Shown here piece by piece: positions 38,507 to 50,325 of a stretch of 64,000 bases of DNA. The position numbers and the translations under genes were made by a program. The notes beneath the pieces were generated by a model. It searched no databases. It saw only the letters and a list, made by a program, of their open reading frames with translations, and was not told the origin of the DNA. Every line of letters begins with the position of its first letter. The stretch's first letter is position 1. Source of the DNA: Pseudomonas sp. CFBP13508 (GTDB lineage Bacteria; Pseudomonadota; Gammaproteobacteria; Pseudomonadales; Pseudomonadaceae); the NCBI RefSeq assembly GCF_005233515.1, contig NZ_QFZZ01000004.1, positions 134,644-198,643 on the forward strand. The letters are read 5' to 3'.

Positions 38507-39292
38507 ATGGAATTGGCAAATTTCGGCCTGGTGATTGCCGGGCTGGTGGTGGGCTTTATCGTAGGCATGACCGGTGTCGGCGGCGGTTCGTTGATGACGC
38601 CGATCCTGCTGTGGTTCGGCATCAACCCGGCGACGGCGGTAGGTACCGACCTGCTGTACGCCGCGATCACCAAATCCAGCGGCGTCCTCGTTCACAGGAA
38701 GAACAAGAACATCGACTGGGCCATCACCGGCTGGCTGACCCTCGGCAGTGTGCCGGCCGTGGCCATGACCCTGTGGTTCCTCAGCACTCTCCACACCGCG
38801 CCGGACGCGATGAACGCCATCATCAAACAGGCGCTCGGCTTCGTCCTCTTCGCCACCGCCCTGGCAATCTTCTTCAAGAAACGCTTGCTCGAATTCGCCC
38901 ACAAACGCGCGGGTGGCAACTACAACCCGAGCGGTTCGCGCCTGAATATCATGACGGTGATCACCGGTCTGATCCTCGGCACCATGGTCGCCCTGACCTC
39001 GATCGGCGCCGGCGCACTGGGCACCGTCGCCTTGTTCATCCTCTACCCGCTACTGCCAACCCGCCGCCTGGTCGGCACCGAAATCGCCCACGCCGTACCC
39101 CTGACCCTCGTCGCCGGCCTCGGCCATGCGAGCATGGGCAACATGGACTGGGGCGTGCTGGGTTTCCTGCTGATGGGCTCGCTGCCAGGCATCTGGCTCG
39201 GCAGCCACCTGACCGGACGCATCTCCGACGAAGTCCTGCGCCCGTGCCTGGCGACGATGCTGGTGTTGATTGGTTATAAGTTGGCGTTCTGA
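38507..39292 (+). CDS. Sulfite/organosulfonate exporter, TauE/SafE family
   Basis: 261 residues with about eight membrane helices. Both family repeats are visible: GLVVGFIVGMTGVGGGSLMTPIL in the first half and GTMVALTSIGAGALGTVALFILYP in the second. Such inner-membrane proteins export sulfite, sulfoacetate or similar anions. No sulfonate genes are adjacent, so the substrate is open. The downstream gene follows by 7 nt and may be co-transcribed. Confidence 0.92.
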   Translation: MELANFGLVIAGLVVGFIVGMTGVGGGSLMTPILLWFGINPATAVGTDLLYAAITKSSGVLVHRKNKNIDWAITGWLTLGSVPAVAMTLWFLSTLHTAPDAMNAIIKQALGFVLFATALAIFFKKRLLEFAHKRAGGNYNPSGSRLNIMTVITGLILGTMVALTSIGAGALGTVALFILYPLLPTRRLVGTEIAHAVPLTLVAGLGHASMGNMDWGVLGFLLMGSLPGIWLGSHLTGRISDEVLRPCLATMLVLIGYKLAF

Positions 39293-39299
39293 TCCGTCG

Positions 39300-39626
39300 A
39301 TGAATGAAACCTATGTCCACTGCGAGGGCCGTCTCGTCATCACCGTCGAGCCACGTGAGATGCGCATGAGCCATTGGCTGTATGCGCCGCAGTTAGTCGA
39401 TCTGCAGCAGCAAAAAGTGCTGCTGGATATGAGCGAGAGTCTGTGGGATTTGCTCGGTACCGCCGACGAGACCGCCAGTGGCATCGAGCTGGTGCTGCGC
39501 AAGTACCCTGGCGACCGGGCGTCGGTGAGGTTGAGAGTTGATCTCGATAGCGGTGAACTCAAACTCGGTGGACAACCCGTCGCCCCCTCGCAATTGCTCT
39601 CGGCACTCGATTCAGCGCTGGAGTGA
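39300..39626 (+). CDS. Hypothetical protein, 108 aa
   Basis: Not recognised. Soluble, acidic and without membrane segment. It starts 7 nt after the TauE/SafE stop, so it probably shares that transcript. Blocks such as HWLYAPQLVDLQQQKVLLDMSESLWDL and RASVRLRVDLDSGELKLGG suggest a compact alpha/beta domain. Codon use is like that of its neighbours. Confidence 0.75.
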   Translation: MNETYVHCEGRLVITVEPREMRMSHWLYAPQLVDLQQQKVLLDMSESLWDLLGTADETASGIELVLRKYPGDRASVRLRVDLDSGELKLGGQPVAPSQLLSALDSALE

Positions 39627-39660
39627 GGCGGCAGCTTGCGGCGAGCCGCCTCACCACGGG

Positions 39661-40140
39661 TTAGCGCTGAATGACGTATTTCATCACCACCACCGGCAGC
39701 TCCTCATAAATCAGCTTCTCGACTACTTGCCAGCCCAGTCGCGCATACAGCGACTGTGAAGTGTCGGTGTAGAGATAGAGTTCAGGCACACCGAGCGCCG
39801 CTGCTTCTTCAACCACTCGATTGACCAGTTGCGAAGCCACGCCTTTGTCGCGGTGTTCGGCTTTGACGTAGACCCCGGCCAGCCACGGCGTCAGTTCCGG
39901 CCGCAGGTCAAGATCGCTGTCGATCAGCAAGGCACCGCCGAGCAGCTCCGCGCCTTCCAAAGCCACCACCACGCTGGGTATCTCGCCCTTGCCACACGCA
40001 GAGCGCATCAACTCGATGCGGGCTTCGATGCTGTCGCCTGGCGCGAAATCACCCCATTCCTTGAAGTTGAGTGTGGCCAGTTCTTCGATAAATCCGGGGT
40101 GGTTGCACAGATAGTCGATGTGCATGCAGGTGAACTCCAT
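39661..40140 (-). CDS. GNAT family N-acetyltransferase
   Basis: 159 residues; an ATG five codons in (MHIDYLCNHPG) is an equally good start. The acetyl-CoA binding region is visible as WLAGVYVKAEHRDKGVASQLVNRVVEEA (motif A) and LYLYTDTSQSLYARLGWQVVEK (motif B). It acetylates a small molecule or protein amine, substrate unknown. Single gene, convergent with the preceding one. Confidence 0.9.
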   Translation of the reverse strand: MEFTCMHIDYLCNHPGFIEELATLNFKEWGDFAPGDSIEARIELMRSACGKGEIPSVVVALEGAELLGGALLIDSDLDLRPELTPWLAGVYVKAEHRDKGVASQLVNRVVEEAAALGVPELYLYTDTSQSLYARLGWQVVEKLIYEELPVVVMKYVIQR

Positions 40141-40333
40141 TTCATTGGCAGAGCAGCCACGGTAGTGCGCCGTTGGCCGGTAAGCAAATCGACAGCGTGA
40201 TCACGTCTGCCATGTTGCGCAAAGCGCTCCCTGACCTAAGCTTCTGACAGGGCAATGCCTTTTTGCCAGACGCCGCCGGAACAATCGCCACAATGCGCAA
40301 TCAGTAGTGCGTGGATATCAAAAGGAGATGCGC

Positions 40334-40897
40334 ATGCTCATCAGGTCCCTGACCCTGACCCTCTTGCTGGCAATCGCTGGCCCCCTGTTCGCCGCCGACA
40401 GCGATTCACCCCTGGCCGGGGACGTGGGCCGCGCCCGCCCTCTGATCGTGATTGCGCAAAGCACCGTCGACCCGGTGTGGCTGAGCCTGAAGAAGTCGCT
40501 GGAAGATCCGGCCAACAAAAAGGGCGTCACCGACCGCAACATCAAGGTCTACACCATCCTCAGCATGTCCGGCCAGCTCGACGGCAAGGACATGGGTCAG
40601 CAGGACACCATGGCCCTGCTGCGTTCGCTGAAGCTCGGTGCCGGCGCTTATCCAAAAGTGTTCCTGGTGGGCAAGGACGGCGAAACCAAGCTCTCCGCCT
40701 CGGGTGATGAAGCCAAGGCATTGAGCCTGGCAAAAATCTTCGAAACCATCGACGCCATGCCCATGGCCGAAAAAGAAGCCGCCGCTGCGGCCGCCGCCGC
40801 ACAAACGCCTGTCGCCACCGAGCCGGAACCGGCCAAAGGCGCTAAGGGCAGCAAACCGGCGAAACCGAGCAAACCGCCGCAGATGCCGGATGATTGA
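40334..40897 (+). CDS. DUF4174 periplasmic protein
   Basis: 187 residues from the second ATG (40334), because AAAGGAG lies 6 nt before it and directly abuts the first ATG at 40328. A signal peptide (LIRSLTLTLLLAIAGPLFAA) precedes a thioredoxin-like DUF4174 domain (ARPLIVIAQSTVDPVWLSLKKSL, GAYPKVFLVGKDGETKLS) that lacks a CxxC pair. The tail is low-complexity: an Ala run, then EPEPAKGAKGSKPAKPSK. Function unknown. Confidence 0.85.
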   Translation: MLIRSLTLTLLLAIAGPLFAADSDSPLAGDVGRARPLIVIAQSTVDPVWLSLKKSLEDPANKKGVTDRNIKVYTILSMSGQLDGKDMGQQDTMALLRSLKLGAGAYPKVFLVGKDGETKLSASGDEAKALSLAKIFETIDAMPMAEKEAAAAAAAAQTPVATEPEPAKGAKGSKPAKPSKPPQMPDD

Positions 40898-40927
40898 TTG
40901 CGCGTTGACTGAATGAAGCAAAATTCC

Positions 40928-40962
40928 TGTGGGAGTTGGCAAACCAGCTCCCACATTTTTTT
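40928..40962 (+). terminator. Rho-independent terminator resembling a REP half
   Basis: A 12-bp stem (TGTGGGAGTTGG / CCAGCTCCCACA, one G-T pair) with a CAAA loop is followed directly by seven T. It begins 31 nt after the DUF4174 stop. The TGTGGGAG start matches the class I REP core. Confidence 0.92.
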
Positions 40963-40981
40963 GTGAAGTGCACAGTTCAAA

Positions 40982-41069
40982 TGTGGGAGCGAGCCTGCTC
41001 GCGAAAGCGGTTTTTCAGGTGCTGAAGGGTGGCTGATCGAGCGCATTCGCGAGCAGGCTCGCTCCCACA
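40982..41069. repeat. Class I REP pair, long-spacer type
   Basis: Inverted cores with TGTGGG outside and about 40 nt inside, just after the DUF4174 terminator. Confidence 0.92.
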
Positions 41070-41138
41070 AGTCATCTGCTGATCGAAAGTTGTTGCAGTC
41101 TGCGACACCTCCAACGTTAACCGAGTGAAAACCCGATC

Positions 41139-41181
41139 CTGTAGAAGCTGCCGCAGGCTCGGGCCGCGATCGGACGATCTC
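41139..41181 (+). repeat. Class II REP half-copy
   Basis: One arm only (GAAGCTGCCGCAGGCTCGG followed by GCCGCGATCGGACGATCT). This is the same variant arm as the right half of the copy at 8973-9076. It lies directly after ampC. Confidence 0.8.
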
Positions 41182-41187
41182 TCACTC

Positions 41188-43386
<2,199 letters not shown>

Positions 43387-43395
43387 AAACCGATT

Positions 43396-43473
43396 TGTAG
43401 GAGCTGCCGAAGGCTGCGATCTTTTGATCTTAAAAACAGAATCAAAAGATCGCAGCCTTCGGCAGCTCCTACT
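43396..43473. repeat. Class II REP pair, compact
   Basis: Inverted GGAGCTGCCGAAGGCTGCG / CGCAGCCTTCGGCAGCTCC arms with a short AT-rich centre (TTTTGATCTTAAAAACAG). This is the most symmetrical copy in the window and lies between the convergent ampR and gudD genes. Confidence 0.93.
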
Positions 43474-43504
43474 CCCACAATTGAAATCAGCGGCGCCTGC
43501 TGGA

Positions 43505-44848
43505 TTACCGCACCAGACACGGCCGTTTGTTATCGAATTTCCACCCCGGAATCAGGAACTGCATCGCCACGCTGTCATCCCGCGCGCCGAGGCCCATGCT
43601 TTCGTACAGTTCGTGGGCCTTGGCCACTTGATCCATGTCGAGTTCCACGCCCAGCCCCGGTTTTTTCGGCACCTGCACCAGACCATCGACAATCTGCAGC
43701 GGTGCCTTGGTCAGGCGCTGGCCGTCCTGCCAGATCCAGTGGGTGTCGATGGCGGTGATCTCGCCGGGTGCGGCGGCGGCGACGTGGGTGAACATGGCCA
43801 GGGAAATATCGAAGTGGTTGTTGGAATGCGAGCCCCAGGTCAGGCCCCACTCGTGGCACATCTGCGCGACGCGTACCGAACCCTGCATGGTCCAGAAGTG
43901 CGGGTCGGCCAGCGGGATGTCCACTGACTGCAACTGAATCGCGTGGCCCATTTCACGCCAGTCGGTGGCGATCATGTTGGTCGCGGTTTTCAGTCCGGTG
44001 GCGCGGCGGAATTCAGCCATGACTTCGCGCCCGGAATAACCGTTTTCCGCACCGCACGGATCTTCGGCGTAGGCGAGTACGTGGTGCTGATCGCGGCACA
44101 GACGAATCGCCTCTTTCAGCGACCATGCGCCGTTCGGGTCGAGGGTAATCCGCGCGTCGGGGAAGCGCTCGGCCAGTGCCGTGACCGCTTCGATTTCGGC
44201 ATCGCCGCTGAGCACGCCGCCCTTGAGTTTGAAATCCTTGAAACCGTACTTGGCGTGCGCCGCCTCCGCCAGACGCACCACCGCTTCGGCGGTCATGGCT
44301 TTCTCGTGGCGCACACGGAACCAGTCGTTGTCGGCGTCCGGTTCGCTGCGGTAGGCGAGATCGGTTTCGTGTTGATCACCAACGTAAAACAGGTAACCGA
44401 GCATCTTCACTTCGTCACGCTGCTGACCTTCACCGAGCAGCGCCGCCACTGGCACGTCGAGGTGCTGGCCGAGCAGGTCGAGGAGAGCGGCTTCCAGGCC
44501 GGTGACCGCGTGAATGGTGATGCGCAGGTCGAATGTCTGCAGACCACGGCCGCCGGCATCGCGGTCGGCGAAGGTCTGGCGCACCTGGTTGAGAATTTTC
44601 TGGTACGTGCCGATGGGGCTGCCGACCACCAGATTGCGCGCGTCTTCCAAGGTCTGGCGAATGCGCTCGCCACCGGGCACTTCGCCGACGCCGGTGTGGC
44701 CGGCGTTGTCCTTGAGGATGACGATGTTGCGGGTGAAAAACGGCCCGTGGGCGCCGCTCAGGTTGAGCAGCATGCCGTCGTGACCGGCCACCGGAATGAC
44801 CTGCATGTCGGTGATGATCGGAGCTTTGGCGGTGTCATGAACAGTCAT
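43505..44848 (-). CDS. gudD: Glucarate dehydratase
   Basis: 447 residues, an enolase-superfamily enzyme that dehydrates D-glucarate (and L-idarate) to 5-keto-4-deoxyglucarate. The start at 44848 gives [19 protein letters not shown] carries the catalytic Lys; the metal-ligand stretch is [11 protein letters not shown] and [22 protein letters not shown]. The catalytic His is in [16 protein letters not shown]. It follows gudP by 25 nt on the same strand, forming a transport-plus-catabolism operon. Confidence 0.95.
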   Translation of the reverse strand: MTVHDTAKAPIITDMQVIPVAGHDGMLLNLSGAHGPFFTRNIVILKDNAGHTGVGEVPGGERIRQTLEDARNLVVGSPIGTYQKILNQVRQTFADRDAGGRGLQTFDLRITIHAVTGLEAALLDLLGQHLDVPVAALLGEGQQRDEVKMLGYLFYVGDQHETDLAYRSEPDADNDWFRVRHEKAMTAEAVVRLAEAAHAKYGFKDFKLKGGVLSGDAEIEAVTALAERFPDARITLDPNGAWSLKEAIRLCRDQHHVLAYAEDPCGAENGYSGREVMAEFRRATGLKTATNMIATDWREMGHAIQLQSVDIPLADPHFWTMQGSVRVAQMCHEWGLTWGSHSNNHFDISLAMFTHVAAAAPGEITAIDTHWIWQDGQRLTKAPLQIVDGLVQVPKKPGLGVELDMDQVAKAHELYESMGLGARDDSVAMQFLIPGWKFDNKRPCLVR

Positions 44849-44873
44849 TGTTGTTTTCCTTGTCGAGACGTAG

Positions 44874-46220
44874 TCAGGCGTGTTTCGGCGCGGCGTCGGC
44901 CACAGCCTTTTCAGCAGCGGGTTTCGGCGTGGTGCGCGCGGCGAAGACGATGATTGCGGCGATGATCGAGGTCGCGGCCAGACCATACAGGCCGCCCTGA
45001 ATCGAGCCGGTGTGTTGCTCCAGCAGACCAAACGTGGTCGGCGCGACGAAGCCACCGAGGTTACCCACCGAATTGATCAGCGCAATCACCGCCGCCGCGA
45101 TGCGTGCATCCAGATAAGCCTGGGGAATCGGCCAGAACAGCGACGAGGCGGACTTGAAACCCAGCGCCGCAAAGCAGATCGCGACGAAGGCGAAGATCGG
45201 CCCGCCAGTGGTGGACATGAACATCCCCGCTGCGGCGATCAACAATGCCGTGGCGACCCACGCTTGCTGATGTTTCCACTTCGCCGACAGCGAGGCGAAG
45301 GCGTACATGCCGACGATCGACAGCAACCATGGAATCGAGTTGAACAGGCCGACCTGCACGTCGCTGAGTTCGCCCATCTTCTTGATGATGCTCGGCAGCC
45401 AGAAAGTCGCCGCATAAATGGTCAACTGAATGAAGAAGTAGATCAGGCAGAACAGAATGATCTGCCGGTCCTTGAGCAGTTTGCCCAGCGACGGCCGGAT
45501 CGGCGTCGCGGCTTCGCGGGCCTTTTGCTCGTCGTCGATGGCGCTGACCAACGCATCCTGTTCGGCGCGGCTCAGCCATTTGGCGTCGTGGGGTTTGGCA
45601 TCCAGCCAGAACCAGACGAAAACGCACAGGCACACCGAAAACATCCCCTCGATGAAATACATCCACTGCCAGCCGTGCATGCCCAATCCGTTGATCTGCA
45701 GGAGCAGGCCGGACAGCGGGCCGGAGATCAGCGAGGCCACGGCCGAGCCGCTGAGGAAGATCGCGATCGCCTTGCCCCGCTCGACGCCGGGCAGCCAGCG
45801 GGTGAAGTAATAAATCACCCCGGGAAAGAACCCGGCCTCGGCGACACCGAGCAGAAAACGCAGAATGTAGAAGTGGGTTTCGTTCTGAATGAACGCCATG
45901 CAGGCTGCGACTATGCCCCAGGTGAACATGATGCGGGTCAGCCAGATGCGTGCGCCGACTTTCTGCAAAAGCATGTTGGAGGGGACTTCGAACAGCGCGT
46001 AACCGATGAAGAACAGCCCGGCGCCGAAACCGTAGGCGGCAGCACCAATGCCCAGATCGGTTTCCATGTGGGTGCGGACGAAACCGATGTTCACCCGGTC
46101 AATGTAATTGACGATGAACATGATCACGAAGAGCGGCAGGACGTGGCGTTTGACTTTGGAGATGGCTGAAGCGAGCGTCGGATCGACGCTGTCCTGCATC
46201 CCGGAGATGGAGGTTTTCAC
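44874..46220 (-). CDS. gudP: MFS D-glucarate/galactarate permease
   Basis: 448 residues from a GTG at 46220, chosen because GGGAG lies 9 nt before it; an earlier GTG at 46235 lacks that. Twelve membrane helices of the anion:cation symporter (ACS) family: [22 protein letters not shown] (family signature), [24 protein letters not shown] and [19 protein letters not shown]. It imports glucarate or galactarate with protons. Pairing with gudD supports the substrate. Confidence 0.9.
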   Translation of the reverse strand: MKTSISGMQDSVDPTLASAISKVKRHVLPLFVIMFIVNYIDRVNIGFVRTHMETDLGIGAAAYGFGAGLFFIGYALFEVPSNMLLQKVGARIWLTRIMFTWGIVAACMAFIQNETHFYILRFLLGVAEAGFFPGVIYYFTRWLPGVERGKAIAIFLSGSAVASLISGPLSGLLLQINGLGMHGWQWMYFIEGMFSVCLCVFVWFWLDAKPHDAKWLSRAEQDALVSAIDDEQKAREAATPIRPSLGKLLKDRQIILFCLIYFFIQLTIYAATFWLPSIIKKMGELSDVQVGLFNSIPWLLSIVGMYAFASLSAKWKHQQAWVATALLIAAAGMFMSTTGGPIFAFVAICFAALGFKSASSLFWPIPQAYLDARIAAAVIALINSVGNLGGFVAPTTFGLLEQHTGSIQGGLYGLAATSIIAAIIVFAARTTPKPAAEKAVADAAPKHA

Positions 46221-46280
46221 TGATGTTTCTCCCACTGATTATTTTTATGCGGGTAGGACTGGGTGCTGCGTTGTTGCTAG

Positions 46281-46313
46281 ACATCATACAACTGTAATTT
46301 TTTGTCCTACAAG
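46281..46313. promoter_or_regulatory. Two operator-like palindromes upstream of gudP
   Basis: ACATCATACAAC (46281-46292) and TTGTCCTACAAG (46302-46313) are imperfect forms of the palindrome TTGTnnnACAA recognised by FadR-type GntR regulators. On the complementary strand they read GTTGTATGATGT and CTTGTAGGACAA. They lie 61-93 nt before the gudP start, consistent with repression of gudPD. Confidence 0.65.
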
Positions 46314-46477
46314 TGGGGAGGGCGATCAAATTCTTCTGATTGTTCGGTTTTTTATGCGAAAACCGGATTATATCTCGTATTCATTGAGCATTTCGCCAGT
46401 CGAGCGCAGCGCCTCTTTGAGCTGTGAATGGTGATGCGTGGTGGCTGGCTATCAAAAACATTCGACGTAATTGAGTG

Positions 46478-46489
46478 TTGTCATACAAG
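46478..46489. promoter_or_regulatory. Operator-like palindrome upstream of gntR
   Basis: TTGTCATACAAG, nearly the same 12-mer as TTGTCCTACAAG on the gudP side. It lies about 85 nt before the regulator start, so it may serve autoregulation. Together with the two sites near gudP it makes three copies in the 354-nt gap, which holds no gene. Confidence 0.6.
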
Positions 46490-46574
46490 TCGATGGCCCA
46501 TCGACCGCTAAAATCCATCTCAACCGTCATCCCGCAGTGCTACGATCGGTAAGCCCCGATCACCGGAACCGATC

Positions 46575-47288
46575 ATGCAAGAAGACCTCGACGCGCCCGC
46601 GCGCAAACGCACGCACAACCTCGCTCATGACCTGGTGGAAAAGCTCACCCAGAGCATCCTGCTCGGACAACTGTCGCCCGGTGACAAGCTGCCTTCGGAG
46701 AACTCCATCGTTCAGGAGCACGGCGTCAGCCGCACGGTGGTGCGCGAGGCCATTTCCAAGTTGCAGGCCTCGGGGCTGGTCGAGACGCGCCATGGCATCG
46801 GTACTTTCGTCATCGAGCGCGCAGCGGAGCAGGGCCTGCGCCTGAATGTCGACACGGCGCTCGGTGTGCGCAGCATTCTCGAATTGCGCATGGGCCTGGA
46901 GACGCAAGCGGCGGCGCTGGCGGCGCAGCGGCGCAGTGAGCAGCAGGTGCAGCAGATGCGTCAGGCGCTGGATGACTATCAACGGCTGCTGGCGAACAAC
47001 GACAGCTGCGTGGAGGCCGATCGGCGTTTTCATCTGCTGATCGCCGAGGCCACCGGCAACGCTTGTTTCAGCGAGATCATGCAGCACCTGGGCAGTGCGA
47101 TGATCCCGCGCAATCGCCTGAATGCCGCCGAGCGTGGCGCGGCGGATCTGAGCAAGCTCGGGCACTTGGCCAATCTGGAACACGAGGCGATTCTGAATGC
47201 GATCAAGCGTCAGGACGCCGATGCCGCCCGCGCCGCGATGTGGCTGCACCTGACCAACAGTCGTGATCGCTTTATCGCCCAAGGCTGA
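46575..47288 (+). CDS. FadR-type GntR regulator of the glucarate operon
   Basis: 237 residues. The N-terminal winged helix (ILLGQLSPGDKLPSENSIVQEHGVSRTVVREAISKLQASGLVETRHGIGTFV) is complete. The C-terminal FCD domain (ILELRMGLETQAAALAAQR, DRRFHLLIAEATGN, LANLEHEAILNAIKRQDADAA) carries the His/Asp metal-binding residues. Divergent from gudP-gudD with operator-like sites between, so it most likely represses them until glucarate or a product binds. Ligand is inferred. Confidence 0.88.
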   Translation: MQEDLDAPARKRTHNLAHDLVEKLTQSILLGQLSPGDKLPSENSIVQEHGVSRTVVREAISKLQASGLVETRHGIGTFVIERAAEQGLRLNVDTALGVRSILELRMGLETQAAALAAQRRSEQQVQQMRQALDDYQRLLANNDSCVEADRRFHLLIAEATGNACFSEIMQHLGSAMIPRNRLNAAERGAADLSKLGHLANLEHEAILNAIKRQDADAARAAMWLHLTNSRDRFIAQG

Positions 47289-47379
47289 TGCCGCTGGTCT
47301 GACGTATCGCACACCGCCGACGGCCGCGCTTCCAAACAATACGCCCCGGATAATCCGGGCCAGTATTGTGAGGTGCAGC

Positions 47380-47610
47380 ATGGCTGATGACTCGCTTGTT
47401 CCCGGTGGCATGGCGCCCACCGACCAGACCCGCCCCGTATCCGGCACCGACGAATCGACCCTGAGCGATCACGACGCACCGCCGGGCATGGACCCGGGGC
47501 GCGATCCCCTGAGCGATGCCGACCGACCGGATGACTGGAAGGATCCGCCGGATGGCGAGGATGTACCGCCGGCGGATGAGCCGACACCGTTGTCGGATGA
47601 TATGCGCTGA
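47380..47610 (+). CDS. Small acidic, proline-rich protein
   Basis: 76 residues, with almost no hydrophobic core and very rich in Asp, Pro and Ser (DPGRDPLSDADRPDDWKDPPD). It is probably disordered. Start at 47380, with GTGAGGTGCAGC before it. The 11-nt leader TGTGAGGTGCA is identical to that before the small acidic gene at 61137, which has a similar composition. Function unknown. Confidence 0.7.
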   Translation: MADDSLVPGGMAPTDQTRPVSGTDESTLSDHDAPPGMDPGRDPLSDADRPDDWKDPPDGEDVPPADEPTPLSDDMR

Positions 47611-47641
47611 GGTCTGGATTATTCATTGAGTGGGCCGGCCT

Positions 47642-47718
47642 CTTCGCGAGCAGGCTCGCTCCCACAATGGATGTATGTACGACACAGATCCACTGTGGGA
47701 GCGAGCCTGCTCGCGAAG
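47642..47718. repeat. Class I REP pair, short-spacer type
   Basis: Inverted cores about 26 nt apart with CCCACA ends inward, between the convergent acidic-protein gene and trhP. Confidence 0.92.
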
Positions 47719-47778
47719 ACGGCATCGGCTTCACCAGCAAATCACGGCCATGCTGCGAGTGCCAGACAAAATCGCCAG

Positions 47779-49107
47779 TCAACCAACACGCAAATCCCGC
47801 ATCAACAACCCAAAGCGCAAATCCACTGCGTCCGGTATCGGCACGTACACCGTATGCCCGTCCCCCGGCGCCACTTCGATCGCTTGCCCGCTGACGCTCT
47901 GCAATTCATGCAGATCAAAATGGAAATTGCCCTTGGGCGTCATCAGTTCCAGATGATCGCCCACGGCAAAACGATTTTTCACTATCACTTCGGCCAGGCG
48001 ATCCCGGCGCTCGCCGGTCAGTTCGGCAACGAACTGCTGCCGCTCCGCTACCGAACTGCCGTGCTGATAGTTCTGATATTCGTCATGCACATGCCGGCGC
48101 AGAAAACCTTCGGTGTAGCCGCGCTGGGCCAGCGACTCGAGATCCAGCATCAGGCTGCGATCAAACTCGCGCCCGGCCACGGCATCATCGATCGCCCGGC
48201 GATATACCTGGGTGGTGCGCGCGCAGTAGAAATGCGATTTGGTCCGGCCTTCGATTTTCAATGAATGCACGCCCATACGCGTCAGCCGCTCGACATGCTG
48301 CACCGCGCGCAGATCCTTGGCGTTCATGATGTAGGTGCCGTGCTCGTCCTCGAAAGCCGGCATCAATTCATCGGGGCGGTTGGCTTCCTGCAACAGGAAG
48401 ACCTGATCGGTCGGAGCGCCGAGGCCCAGGGTCGGCTCGGGTTGAAAGGTCTGCACGATCTCGCCGAGCTGGTTTTGCGTGGCTTCCTGCGCCGTGTATT
48501 TCCAGCGGCAGGCGTTGGTGCAGGTGCCCTGATTGGCATCGCGTTTGTTCATGTAACCGGAAAGCAGGCAGCGCCCGGAATAAGCCATGCACAGCGCGCC
48601 ATGCACGAACACTTCCAGCTCCATGCCCGGCACCTGCTCGCGGATTTCACCGATTTCCTCGAGCGACAGTTCGCGCGACAGAATGATCCGGCTCAGCCCC
48701 TGTTGCTGCCAGAACTCGACGCTCGCCCAGTTCACCGTGTTGGCCTGCACCGACAGGTGAATCGGCATCTGCGGAAAATGTCGGCGCACCAGCATGATCA
48801 GGCCCGGATCGGACATGATCAGCGCATCCGGGGCCATCTCGATCACCGGCGCCAGATCCTTGAGAAACGTCTTCAGCTTGGCGTTGTGCGGGGCGATGTT
48901 GACCACCACGTAGAAGCGCTTGCCCTGCGCCTGCGCCTCACGGATGCCCAGCGCCAGGTTGGCGTGGTCGAATTCGTTGTTGCGCACCCGCAGGCTGTAG
49001 CGCGGCTGGCCGGCGTATACCGCATCGGCGCCATAAGCGAAGGCGTAACGCATGTTTTTCAGGGTGCCGGCGGGGGCGAGAAGCTCGGGGGCGATGAGAG
49101 TTGGCAT
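47779..49107 (-). CDS. trhP: tRNA 5-hydroxyuridine modification protein TrhP (YegQ, U32 family)
   Basis: 442 residues. The N-terminal LLAPAGTLKNMRYAFAYGADAVYAG and the Cys cluster CMAYSGRCLLSGYMNKRDANQGTCTNACRW (four Cys for an iron-sulfur cluster) are the U32 signature. NMKDLRAVQHVERL-type NAKDLRAV and KIEGRTKSHFYCARTTQVYRRA follow. As known for YegQ, it makes 5-hydroxyuridine at the wobble position of several tRNAs. The C-terminal 100-residue extension fits YegQ rather than the shorter UbiU/UbiV or RlhA. Confidence 0.9.
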   Translation of the reverse strand: MPTLIAPELLAPAGTLKNMRYAFAYGADAVYAGQPRYSLRVRNNEFDHANLALGIREAQAQGKRFYVVVNIAPHNAKLKTFLKDLAPVIEMAPDALIMSDPGLIMLVRRHFPQMPIHLSVQANTVNWASVEFWQQQGLSRIILSRELSLEEIGEIREQVPGMELEVFVHGALCMAYSGRCLLSGYMNKRDANQGTCTNACRWKYTAQEATQNQLGEIVQTFQPEPTLGLGAPTDQVFLLQEANRPDELMPAFEDEHGTYIMNAKDLRAVQHVERLTRMGVHSLKIEGRTKSHFYCARTTQVYRRAIDDAVAGREFDRSLMLDLESLAQRGYTEGFLRRHVHDEYQNYQHGSSVAERQQFVAELTGERRDRLAEVIVKNRFAVGDHLELMTPKGNFHFDLHELQSVSGQAIEVAPGDGHTVYVPIPDAVDLRFGLLMRDLRVG

Positions 49108-49263
49108 TTGGGTGTCGGTCGCAAAAGCCGCGCAGGGTAGGGCAGCTGTTGCGAGGGTTTATTGATCTGGATCTATGCTCCATGAATAAACATGGCACTC
49201 ACGCGCTCGGCGGCTGACTAAGTGGGGCGGGCGTGCGTGACGCCTGACTGACATGGACCGGAT

Positions 49264-50325
49264 ATGAACGAAAAGAGTCTGCAATTCAAATCCCTGACAG
49301 TGCTGCTGGTGCTGGTCACGGTGGCCTTCATCTGGATCCTGCTGCCGTTCTACGGCGCGGTGTTCTGGGCTGTCATCCTCGGCATTCTGTTTGCGCCGGT
49401 GCAGCGCAGGGTGCAACAGAAATTCGGCTGGCCACGCAACGTAACGTCGCTGTGCACCCTGAGCCTGTGTCTGGTGATCGCGATTCTGCCGGTGATCATC
49501 GTCAGCATCCTGCTGGTGCAGGAAGGGGCGACGGTCTACAAGAACATCGAAAGCGGTGAACTGGATATCGCCGCGTATCTGGCGCAGTTCAAACACAGCC
49601 TGCCGCCGTATTTCCAGAACCTGCTCGATCGTTTCGGTGTGGGCGAACTTGACAGCCTGCGCGAGAAGATCGTCAAAGCGGCGATGCAGGGCAGCCAGGT
49701 GCTGGCGACTCAGGCGTTCAGCTTCGGCCAGGGCACGTTCGAATTCGTGGTGAGCTTTTTCATCATGCTTTACCTGCTGTTTTTCTTCCTGCGTGACGGC
49801 CCCGAGCTGGCGCGCAAGATGCGCACTGCCGTGCCGCTGGAAGAAAACCACAAGCGTCGCCTGCAACTGAAGTTCAACCGCGTGGTGCGCGCCACGGTCA
49901 AGGGCAACGTGGTCGTGGCCGTGACCCAAGGCGCGCTGGGCGGGCTGATTTTCTGGTTTCTCGATATTCCCAGCGCATTGCTCTGGGCGGTGCTGATGGC
50001 GTTTCTGTCGCTGTTGCCAGCAGTCGGCGCGGGGATTGTCTGGGCGCCGGTGGCGGCGTACTTCCTGCTTAGCGGCATGATCTGGCAGGGCGTGGTGCTG
50101 GGCTTGTTCGGCGTATTCGTGATCGGCCTGGTCGACAACGTGCTGCGCCCGATACTGGTGGGCAAGGACACGAAAATGCCCGATTACCTGATCCTGGTCT
50201 CGACCCTTGGCGGCCTCGCAGTCTTCGGCCTCAACGGCTTTGTGATCGGGCCGCTGATTGCCGCGTTGTTCCTGTCGAGCTGGGCGCTGTTCGTCGAGAC
50301 CAAGCCCAAGGTGCAACTGCCTTAA
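49264..50325 (+). CDS. AI-2E family permease
   Basis: 353 residues with about eight membrane helices (LTVLLVLVTVAFIWILLPFYGAVFW at the start; FEFVVSFFIMLYLLFFFLRDG; LLPAVGAGIVWAPVAAYFLLSG; LIAALFLSSWALFVE). The conserved late loop GLVDNVLRPILVGKDTKMPDYLILVSTLGG is intact. The family is named after autoinducer-2 export but members include sodium/proton antiporters, so the substrate is open. Divergent from trhP. Confidence 0.88.
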   Translation: MNEKSLQFKSLTVLLVLVTVAFIWILLPFYGAVFWAVILGILFAPVQRRVQQKFGWPRNVTSLCTLSLCLVIAILPVIIVSILLVQEGATVYKNIESGELDIAAYLAQFKHSLPPYFQNLLDRFGVGELDSLREKIVKAAMQGSQVLATQAFSFGQGTFEFVVSFFIMLYLLFFFLRDGPELARKMRTAVPLEENHKRRLQLKFNRVVRATVKGNVVVAVTQGALGGLIFWFLDIPSALLWAVLMAFLSLLPAVGAGIVWAPVAAYFLLSGMIWQGVVLGLFGVFVIGLVDNVLRPILVGKDTKMPDYLILVSTLGGLAVFGLNGFVIGPLIAALFLSSWALFVETKPKVQLP

